From Bacillota bacterium (lineage in GTDB: Bacteria; Bacillota; Clostridia; Christensenellales; CAG-138), in NCBI GenBank assembly GCA_023451115.1, contig JAEXFV010000122.1, positions 1 to 13,109 of the forward strand: 13,109 nucleotides of DNA. The letters are read 5' to 3'. The translations under genes and the position numbers were made by a program. The stretch's first letter is position 1. Every line of letters starts with the position of its first letter. Below the pieces are notes generated by a model. It worked only from the letters and a program-made list of their open reading frames with translations, ran no database searches and was not told the DNA's origin. Positions 1 through 5,171 of this stretch are shown in pieces.

Positions 1-200
1 GAATGGTATTCATCCGATTTGTCATATACCGCCTTTTTCAATGCCTCTATTGTTTTGAAATGATACATAACGGGTTGGGTGGAGCAAGCTAACTTTTTTG
101 ATACAGTTCGTGCATTAATCGTTTCGGCACCATCGTTTCGGGCTATTTCAAATGCTGCATCTATAATCATATCTCTTGTAATTTTCGCCTTCGGTGGCAT
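1..200 (-). CDS. TetR/AcrR-family transcriptional regulator, N-terminal part (gene runs off the window)
   Basis: This is the first 66 codons of a TetR-type repressor. The visible part is almost exactly the DNA-binding domain: an opening MPPKAKITRDMII, helix 1 around residues 8-22, and a helix-turn-helix at about residues 27-48, with the recognition-helix region CSTQPVMYHF followed by the usual Lys/Leu-rich helix 4 (EALKKAVYDK). The ligand-binding domain lies outside the window, so the inducer is unknown. I chose the ATG at 198-200 because a GGAG lies 9 nt upstream of it; another in-frame ATG at 207-209 touches that GGAG and is too close. A consensus promoter and a perfect 12-bp palindrome lie just upstream and suggest autorepression. 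Family relatives often control efflux pumps, but no partner gene is visible here. The family call is firm; the function is open. Confidence 0.88.
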   Translation of the reverse strand, partial: MPPKAKITRDMIIDAAFEIARNDGAETINARTVSKKLACSTQPVMYHFKTIEALKKAVYDKSDEYH

Positions 201-226
201 TCCATACATCTCCAAATTATAACTTA

Positions 227-238
227 TGTTATATAACA
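227..238. promoter_or_regulatory. Palindromic candidate operator of the TetR regulator
   Basis: TGTTATATAACA is a perfect 12-bp palindrome. It sits at the predicted transcription start of the TetR gene, between the -10 box and the ribosome binding site. TetR dimers bind palindromes of this kind, so this is a likely autoregulatory operator. The AT-rich surroundings mean that chance palindromes are not rare, and binding has not been shown. Confidence 0.5.
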
Positions 239-241
239 ATA

Positions 242-270
242 ATTATAATAAGCGGTAAGGTTATTGTCAA
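242..270 (-). promoter_or_regulatory. Consensus sigma-A promoter of the TetR gene
   Basis: Read on the minus strand there is TTGACA at 270-265, a spacer of exactly 17 bp, and TATAAT at 247-242. Both hexamers match the consensus at 6 of 6 positions. The predicted start site falls at about 235, inside the palindrome at 227-238. So strong a promoter in front of a repressor gene fits tight autorepression. Confidence 0.8.
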
Positions 271-434
271 TATAAGAAAAGTTACCATTTCATTCATTAC
301 GAACTGGGTAAAATACGCTGCCCGCTTTTCTGTATCCTCAATAAAATTTTTGCAACAGTCCGTCTGAGAAGTTGGCAAAAATATAAACTGAGTTTGTTTA
401 TAATGCGCACAAAATGTTTGTAAAGTCCCAGTAG
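271..434. other. AT-rich stretch without a recognisable gene
   Basis: I see no credible coding region on either strand. The longer frames here lack ribosome binding sites and family resemblance. It lies between the TetR promoter and the recombinase relic and could be decayed mobile-element sequence. A TATAAT occurs at 399-404, but no -35 box lies at a suitable distance. Confidence 0.4.
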
Positions 435-716
435 ACAAGCATGGATACCTTTGAGCAGAATAAGGCAGACTTTCAAAACGTCACGGTCATTATTCGGAAG
501 TAAGTGGGTATTAAGGAACGGATGTCCGACACTGTCAATGAATTTGTAAAGAAAATCATCATCGACGTTCCCGATAAGTCCAGCGGATATCGCAGACAAA
601 AGGTGCAAATCGTTTGGAATTCCATTGGGAAACTGAAACAGGATGAGAAAAGGCAGACTGTTGAACAAAAAGGTGAAGCAGAACGGCATAGCCTAAGCGA
701 TGCCGTTCTACGATAA
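435..716 (+). pseudogene. Relic of a large serine recombinase (C-terminal end, DUF4368-like region)
   Basis: Two blocks in the same frame resemble the end of clostridial large serine recombinases (TnpX/TndX and Tn916-like phage or ICE integrases). The first, FEQNKADFQNVTVIIRK, ends at 500. The second contains MSDTVNEFVKKIIIDV and PDKSSGYRRQKVQIVW followed by NSIGKL, the family's typical C-terminal strand motif. Between them a TAA at 501-503 stands where relatives usually have Tyr of a KYT/KYV motif. The catalytic serine domain and the zinc-ribbon part are absent: upstream of 435 the frame is closed by TAG at 432-434 and no homologous sequence is seen. The remnant ends at a stop at 714-716, beside a hairpin and a terminator. 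It is a non-functional scar of an integrated element. The family assignment rests on motif memory rather than a search. Confidence 0.65.
681..708. repeat. 9-bp inverted repeat at the end of the recombinase relic
   Basis: GAACGGCAT (681-689) and ATGCCGTTC (700-708) are perfect inverted copies separated by 10 nt. They overlap the last codons of the recombinase relic. No run of T follows, so this is not a classical terminator; it may be structural, or a remnant of the mobile element. Confidence 0.45.
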
Positions 717-735
717 TATTAAATTACTTCCTTAT

Positions 736-768
736 GGGTATGCTCCTTGTGAGCAGCGCCCTTTTTTT
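736..768 (+). terminator. Intrinsic terminator downstream of the recombinase relic
   Basis: The hairpin is GGG-ta-TGCTC / loop CTTGT / GAGCA-gcg-CCC, that is, two paired blocks separated by a small internal loop. It is followed directly by seven T at 762-768. Read on the plus strand it would stop transcription coming from the relic before it runs antisense into the GTPase gene. Confidence 0.6.
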
Positions 769-776
769 GCCGAGCA

Positions 777-808
777 CAAAGAATAAGGGGGGAACCTCCC
801 CTTTATTC
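777..808 (-). terminator. Likely terminator of the GTPase-NYN fusion gene
   Basis: On the minus strand GAATAAAGGGG pairs with CCCCTTATTC around a 7-nt loop, with one bulged A, and is followed by TTTG. The stop codon TAA of the fusion gene (803-805) lies inside the 5' arm. The T tract is short, so termination may be partial. Confidence 0.5.
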
Positions 809-3424
809 CAGGATGCGCGCAATGGCAGCATCGCCCGCCTGGTAGTTTGCATCCAGCAGGTTGCGAATTGCCCGTTCCACCTCATCCACTTCTTCCCGGA
901 AAGCGGCTGCGGAGACGCGCTGAGCGCCATGCCCCAGGATGATCAGCTGCTCCAGCCGGTCTGAGGTGGCCACACGCACCCGATGGCGTTTTCCCAATGT
1001 GTGAGTAACCTTTTCAATGTACATGTCTGCGGTTTCCGCCTCTTTGGTATATACTACGCTAATATGATGCACCTTTTCCACCGCTCCGGGATTGCCTTTG
1101 ATCTTATAAGCGTCAAACACCAAAATGAGCTCGCACTCCCGAAATCCCTGGTAATTGCACAGGATGTTTATCAAACGGCTGCGGGCAGCAGCCATATCGT
1201 CCCGGGCAAGCTGTTGAAGATCCTCCCAGGCAAAAATAATATTATATCCGTCAACCAGCAGATATTCCGGCCCCTCTTGGGGCTGCGGCAGGGAAAGCTG
1301 CGCCTCCTGGGCGGAGGTGGGTTTGCTGGCAGGGCGAAAGGCGGAAAGCGGGTTTTGGCGGATCGGCCCATAAGTGCGCTCAAAAATTCGCATCAGCTCC
1401 TGATCCTCTGCCAAACGGGCACAGTATTTTTCCGCCCGCTGTTGCAGGCTTTTGTTCTGGCTTTGTGCAGGCTTCTGCAATTCCAGGGGGCTGGCTACAT
1501 GCATGTGCTCGCGCACCTGGTCCCATTTCACCACATAGCCTGCTCCATGGGAGCAAAAAATGGAGTCGGCGGGGTTATCCAAGTCCCGGTCGCTGTCATA
1601 TCCCAGGGTGTCCACCACCTGCTGGGCGTTGTGGCAGGGGCGGTAGCCGCAAGGGATGCAGGAGAGACGGCCCTTGCCCCGGGTATATCCGGTGACCTCC
1701 AGGTGGTACTCCCGCATGGCTGCTACCGGCCCGCTGCCGCGAAGCAGGGAAAAATCGCCTTGTACTTCCGGCGGGAATATGTCGGCCTCCATACGCTGCA
1801 GGTCCGACATGGCCCGCCCTACACAATCCGTAGGCACCTCCAACTGGAAATCATACCAGGGTTCCAGCAGTACGCTTTGGGCACATTTTAATCCCTGCCG
1901 CACCGCCCGATAGGTGGCCTGGCGGAAGTCGCCCCCTTCCGTATGTTTTTGGTGCGCACGGCCTGCCACCAGCGTAATGCGCATATCCGTGATGGGGGAA
2001 CCGGTGAGCACCCCCCGATGCACCTTTTCTTCCAAATGGGTTAAAATGAGCCGCTGCCAGTTTTTGTCCAGTTCATCTTCCCGGCAGGCGGCGCCAAACT
2101 GCAGCCCGCTGCCCCTGGGCAAGGGCTCCAGCAGCAGGTGTACTTCAGCGTAATGCCGCAGGGGTTCATAATGCCCAACGCCTTCCACTGGCGCCAGGAT
2201 GCTTTCTTTATATACAATATTGCCTTGAGCGAAGCTTACTTCCAACCCAAAACGCTGCAGCAGCAGGCTTTTGAGCACCTCAAGCTGTACTTCGCCCATG
2301 AGCTGCACCTGGATTTCCTGCAGCAGCTCATTCCAAAGCACATGCAGCTGAGGCTCTTCCTCTTCCAGACGGCGCAGGCAGGTTAGCGCTCCGTGGATAT
2401 CCGTCCCCACGGGCAAATTGACCCGATAGGTGAGCACCGGCTCCAGCATTGGGCCTGCAGCATCGGTTGCTGCGCCCAGCCCTTCGCCGGGGGAGGTATG
2501 GGTCAGTCCCGTCAATGCGCACACCATGCCGGGCAGGGCCTCATCCACTGCCTGAAATTTTGCGCCGGAGTAAATACGGATTTGGTTGACTTTTTCCGAC
2601 CAGAGTATCTGCTCCCCCTGGGATCTGGTAATCAAATCCTTTACGTTCAGGCGGCCGCCGGTGATTTTACAATAGGTGAGCCGGTTGCCTTGCTCGTCCT
2701 TGGCAATTTTGAATACGCTGGCCCCAAAGGCGCTTCCCCAAGCTGGCATGCGGGTGTAGGCTTCCAGCCCCTGTAACAATTCGTCCACGCCCCAAAGCTT
2801 GAGGGCAGAGCCAAAATAACAGGGGAAAACCTTGCGGTGGGCAATCCCACGGCAAATATCCTGAAGGGCAGCATTGCCGGTATCCAGTATTTGTTCCATC
2901 AGGCTCTCGTCGCACAGGGCCAGGCTTTCCCAGAAATCTTCCTTGTCCTGCCCGGCGGTAAAATCTACGCAGCCTTCGTCCAACTGCCGCTTGAGTTCTG
3001 CCATGGCGGCAGCCTGATCTGCGCCGGCCAGATCCATTTTATTGACAAAAACAAAGGTTGGAATTTGGTAGCGCAGCAACAGTCGCCAAAGGGTTTGCGT
3101 GTGGCTTTGCACCCCTTCCGCGCCGTTGATTACCAGGATGGCATAATCCAATACCTGCAGCGTGCGTTCCATTTCCGGGGAAAAGTCCACGTGCCCCGGC
3201 GTATCCAACAGAGTAAATTCGCTGTTTTTCAAATGCAGCAGCGCTTGTTTAGAGAAAATGGTAATGCCCCTGTCCCGTTCCAGGGTATGAGTATCTAAAA
3301 AAGCGGTTTTATGATCCACCCGTCCCAGCCTGCGGATTTCCCCGCAGCGGTACAATAGTGCCTCTGAAAGGGTGGTTTTACCCGAGTCTACATGGGCTAA
3401 AATGCCGATAGCCAAACGTTTCAT
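803..3424 (-). CDS. Tet(M)/EF-G-like ribosomal-protection GTPase fused to a C-terminal NYN (YacP/Rae1-like) nuclease domain
   Basis: The protein has 873 residues; Tet(M)-type proteins usually have about 640. The G domain is intact: G1 AHVDSGKTT (10-18), G2 RGIT (52-55), G3 DTPGHVDF (74-81) and G4 NKMD (128-131). EF-G-like domains II-V follow to about residue 640. The domain IV loop near residues 488-501 reads GRAHQKHTEGGDFR, where Tet(M) has the SPVSTPADFR type that reaches the tetracycline site, so true tetracycline protection is doubtful. A linker of about 80 residues rich in Ala, Gln and Pro leads to a NYN/PIN-like domain with conserved acidic motifs: LLVDGYN (722-728), VFDAY (769-773), ETADMYIE (797-804) and ATSD (819-822). 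Bacillus Rae1, of this fold, cleaves mRNA in the ribosomal A site. I start at 3424 (MKRLAIGILAHVDSG, as in relatives); the frame stays open to an ATG at 3556, but that crosses the leader and lacks a ribosome binding site. The GTPase call is firm, the NYN call strong, and the biological role is inference. Confidence 0.92.
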   Translation of the reverse strand: MKRLAIGILAHVDSGKTTLSEALLYRCGEIRRLGRVDHKTAFLDTHTLERDRGITIFSKQALLHLKNSEFTLLDTPGHVDFSPEMERTLQVLDYAILVINGAEGVQSHTQTLWRLLLRYQIPTFVFVNKMDLAGADQAAAMAELKRQLDEGCVDFTAGQDKEDFWESLALCDESLMEQILDTGNAALQDICRGIAHRKVFPCYFGSALKLWGVDELLQGLEAYTRMPAWGSAFGASVFKIAKDEQGNRLTYCKITGGRLNVKDLITRSQGEQILWSEKVNQIRIYSGAKFQAVDEALPGMVCALTGLTHTSPGEGLGAATDAAGPMLEPVLTYRVNLPVGTDIHGALTCLRRLEEEEPQLHVLWNELLQEIQVQLMGEVQLEVLKSLLLQRFGLEVSFAQGNIVYKESILAPVEGVGHYEPLRHYAEVHLLLEPLPRGSGLQFGAACREDELDKNWQRLILTHLEEKVHRGVLTGSPITDMRITLVAGRAHQKHTEGGDFRQATYRAVRQGLKCAQSVLLEPWYDFQLEVPTDCVGRAMSDLQRMEADIFPPEVQGDFSLLRGSGPVAAMREYHLEVTGYTRGKGRLSCIPCGYRPCHNAQQVVDTLGYDSDRDLDNPADSIFCSHGAGYVVKWDQVREHMHVASPLELQKPAQSQNKSLQQRAEKYCARLAEDQELMRIFERTYGPIRQNPLSAFRPASKPTSAQEAQLSLPQPQEGPEYLLVDGYNIIFAWEDLQQLARDDMAAARSRLINILCNYQGFRECELILVFDAYKIKGNPGAVEKVHHISVVYTKEAETADMYIEKVTHTLGKRHRVRVATSDRLEQLIILGHGAQRVSAAAFREEVDEVERAIRNLLDANYQAGDAAIARILE

Positions 3425-3478
3425 CTTTGTTGTTCCAATCCAGTTGATCGAGATAACGCTGCGTTGAAGAGGGCATAC

Positions 3479-3511
3479 AAAACGCCCCCGCTGGCTAAAA
3501 GCCCGGGAGCG
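3479..3511 (-). terminator. Leader terminator (attenuator) of the GTPase-NYN gene
   Basis: On the minus strand CGCTCCC (3511-3505) pairs with GGGGGCG (3489-3483), including one G-U pair, and encloses GGCT-TTT-AGCC. TTTTG follows at 3482-3478. It lies 55 nt before the GTPase start codon, inside the untranslated leader, where a terminator only makes sense as a regulated attenuator. Confidence 0.55.
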
Positions 3512-3538
3512 CTTACGGACAATCCCCACGCAAACGCT
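3508..3538 (-). promoter_or_regulatory. Candidate antiterminator hairpin competing with the leader terminator
   Basis: On the minus strand AGCGTTTGCG (3538-3529) can pair over 10 bp, with two G-U pairs, with CGTAAGCGCT (3517-3508) around an 11-nt loop. The 3' arm shares 3508-3511 with the 5' arm of the terminator, so the two structures exclude each other. The 5' arm begins at the stop codon of the leader ORF, so a ribosome finishing that ORF would cover it and favour termination. A ribosome held up earlier would leave it free and favour read-through. The pairing is visible; its function is inferred. Confidence 0.5.
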
Positions 3539-3569
3539 ATGGATATATGTTACCATATTGCGCTTGCAT
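3537..3569 (-). CDS. Candidate leader peptide ORF (10 codons) of the attenuator
   Basis: ATG at 3569-3567 opens the frame MQAQYGNIYP, which stops with TAG at 3539-3537, exactly where the 5' arm of the antiterminator starts. The possible ribosome binding site (AAAAGG at 3586-3581) is 11 nt upstream, rather far, so translation is uncertain. Tet(M)-class genes are known to be controlled by attenuation through a short leader peptide, which makes the arrangement credible. No homology is claimed for the peptide itself. Confidence 0.35.
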   Translation of the reverse strand: MQAQYGNIYP

Positions 3570-3601
3570 TGGGAAATGGGCCTTTTATAGTGATAAGCCT
3601 G

Positions 3602-4825
3602 TTAAGCCCGCTCTTGTCGCGCAAGACGGAAATTGAGTAACAGTAGGATGCAAGTATCAGGGTCGCTTAAATCAATATGGGCAATTTCCTGTAGCTGGCG
3701 CAGCCGATAAAGCAGGGTGTTGCGGTGGATATGTAAAGCTAAAGCAGTTTCTCCGCTATCACAAAAAGAGCAGAGGTAAGTTTCCAGCGTGCGCAGGTAT
3801 TCTGTATGCTGTTTTTCGTCATGGTTTGCCAAGCAGGCAATTGCGCTATGCTCATAATTGGCTCGGGGTAACTGCCCTGGGATGCAGGACAAAACGTCCT
3901 CCAGGGCAATTTTATCATAAAAGAAAAGCGTCTCCTCCGGGGTAAAACGCAGGCCAAAGGTAAGGGCCCGCTGGGACTGGGCGAAATACGCTGGGGAATC
4001 AATTAAGTCCTGATAGTAGCGGCTAACGCCCGCACTTAAACGAAACTTTCGCCAAATAGCTGGATCTATGCCCACTAGCTTAGCTTGGGGGAAAGCTGGA
4101 GTATTGGAAGTGAGCAGCACGCAGGCCTGCTGATCTTTAAGAATTAGGGCGTTTCCCTGGAAGAAAGAGCGCAGGTACCGATAAATATACTCTCGCTCAG
4201 TAGGCAACATGTTTTGCTGAGAGGAGCGTATTACCATGAGCCAGAAATATTGCCCCATGCTTAAATCCAGGCCATTGAGCCAGCGATTGAGAATTTCATG
4301 GTTGGAGATGCTGCCGTCCAGCAAGGCGGAAAGAAAGGTGGCCCGGCGAAACCCTACGTCTGCCGCTGATTGTGGGCGCTGTTGAAAAATGATACTGCAG
4401 CATTTGGCGCAAAGCTCGAATTCCCGGGAATCCTCCTGCGTCCATTCGACGTTTTTTGCTACTAGGGAAATAAACCCCCTTACCATATGGTCGGTAGTAA
4501 TACGGCAGTTGACCCTGTGATTTTCCTGCGCTACACCCCAGTTAATGACCACGGCCTGATCAGTTTGGCTAGGTTCTTTCATGTATTGCGCCTCAATAAA
4601 AGAAAGCACCATGGCATCGGGTACCCGGGATTTTTGACATAGCGTGTCCCAAGTAGGATCTCCAATAGGAACTCGAGGCGACATGCCTAAAATATTATAT
4701 TCAATATCAATGATAGAAACGGGGCAGTTCCAATGGGCGGACACCACTTGGGTAATTGCGTCAAAACGGCCTGAGAGAGTGGCGCGCAATAATTTTTCGT
4801 AAAAAGAAACCTCCATGGTTGACAT
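3602..4825 (-). CDS. PucR/CdaR-type transcriptional regulator
   Basis: The protein has about 407 residues. The C-terminus carries the PucR-type helix-turn-helix: ETALALHIHRNTLLYRLRQL at about 360-379, then QEIAHIDLSDPDTCILLLL. The HRNTLLYRL core is diagnostic of the family (PucR, CdaR and related activators). The N-terminal half (about 15-150) looks like a sensory domain of GAF/PAS type (PVSIIDIEYNILGMSP is PAS-like), and the middle corresponds to the GGDEF-like linker domain of the family. The effector is unknown. Start choice: an AGGGGGG lies 9-10 nt before the ATG at 4825-4823; the ATG at 4831 is only 3-4 nt from it and is a less likely alternative. The gene is divergent from the reductase operon, and a direct-repeat copy covers the -35 region of its promoter, which suggests that it controls the operon and itself. 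It ends just before the leader of the GTPase gene, which is in the same direction. Confidence 0.88.
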   Translation of the reverse strand: MSTMEVSFYEKLLRATLSGRFDAITQVVSAHWNCPVSIIDIEYNILGMSPRVPIGDPTWDTLCQKSRVPDAMVLSFIEAQYMKEPSQTDQAVVINWGVAQENHRVNCRITTDHMVRGFISLVAKNVEWTQEDSREFELCAKCCSIIFQQRPQSAADVGFRRATFLSALLDGSISNHEILNRWLNGLDLSMGQYFWLMVIRSSQQNMLPTEREYIYRYLRSFFQGNALILKDQQACVLLTSNTPAFPQAKLVGIDPAIWRKFRLSAGVSRYYQDLIDSPAYFAQSQRALTFGLRFTPEETLFFYDKIALEDVLSCIPGQLPRANYEHSAIACLANHDEKQHTEYLRTLETYLCSFCDSGETALALHIHRNTLLYRLRQLQEIAHIDLSDPDTCILLLLNFRLARQERA

Positions 4826-4863
4826 AAGCATTCACCCCCCTTTCAAAAATTGCTAACCAATTT

Positions 4864-4892
4864 ATTATAGCAAAGCCATATATAAAATAACA
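4864..4892 (-). promoter_or_regulatory. Promoter of the PucR-type regulator gene
   Basis: On the minus strand a perfect TATAAT lies at 4869-4864. At 17 bp spacing the -35 position holds only TGTTAT (4892-4887), a poor match. This -35 position lies inside direct-repeat copy 1 (4878-4905), so a protein bound to the repeat would block or assist polymerase here. Confidence 0.5.
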
Positions 4893-4905
4893 GCTTGTGA
4901 AAATG
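4878..4905 (+). repeat. Direct repeat copy 1 in the divergent promoter region
   Basis: The core ATATATAAAATA-N3-GCTTGTG-N-AAATG recurs 110 bp downstream with 24 of 28 bases identical. Weak similarity continues to the left (ATTATA at 4864-4869 matches ATTATA at 4973-4978). This copy overlaps the -35 region of the regulator gene. It is a likely binding site of the PucR-type protein. Confidence 0.6.
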
Positions 4906-4955
4906 TTTAATTCCATATAAGAATAGTATCATATTTATTTTAGAATAAGCCCCAA

Positions 4956-4975
4956 AATGGCAATATTAAGCCATT
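4956..4975. promoter_or_regulatory. Inverted repeat between the two direct repeats
   Basis: AATGGC (4956-4961) and GCCATT (4970-4975) are perfect inverted copies around the 8 nt AATATTAA. The geometry fits a dimeric regulator site, possibly for a second protein. It could be chance in this AT-rich DNA. Confidence 0.3.
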
Positions 4976-4987
4976 ATATAGAGAACA

Positions 4988-5015
4988 ATATATAAAATAG
5001 GTGCTTGTGCAAATG
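4988..5015 (+). repeat. Direct repeat copy 2 upstream of the reductase operon promoter
   Basis: Same core as copy 1, with GGT instead of ACA in the middle and C instead of A before AAATG. It ends 36 bp before the -35 box of the operon promoter, a position suited to an activator. A shorter partial match, TTGTGAAAA (5052-5060), is shared with copy 1 and coincides with that -35 box. Confidence 0.6.
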
Positions 5016-5051
5016 CGAAAACAGGAATGTTAATTTTTTAGCAATCGCATA

Positions 5052-5080
5052 TTGTGAAAAAAATATTAAACCGTTATGAT
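5052..5080 (+). promoter_or_regulatory. Promoter of the reductase-MFS-SDR-YkvI operon
   Basis: TTGTGA (4 of 6 matches to the -35 consensus) is followed after exactly 17 bp by TATGAT (5 of 6 matches to the -10 consensus). The weak -35 box is typical of an activated promoter. The predicted start at about 5087 gives an 85-nt leader. A TTGACA at 5104-5109 lacks a suitable -10 box and is less likely to be used. Confidence 0.55.
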
Positions 5081-5171
5081 ACCTATCAATGAATGTGATC
5101 ATTTTGACAAACTTTAGCGCGCAAGATGTCAGGCATGGTTGCAAGGGAAAATAAGCAAGGAGCAGAAAACG

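Noticed and set aside
297..689. A 130-codon minus-strand frame over the recombinase relic
   Set aside because: It mirrors the recombinase-like frame, lacks a ribosome binding site and matches no family I know.
983..1891. A 302-codon plus-strand frame opposite the GTPase-NYN gene
   Set aside because: Antisense shadow of a gene with intact motifs; the composition is not protein-like and no start signal is seen.
5104..5132. TTGACA close to the reductase gene as its main promoter
   Set aside because: The -10 position at normal spacing (TGTCAG) is a very poor match; the TTGTGA/TATGAT pair at 5052-5080 is better.
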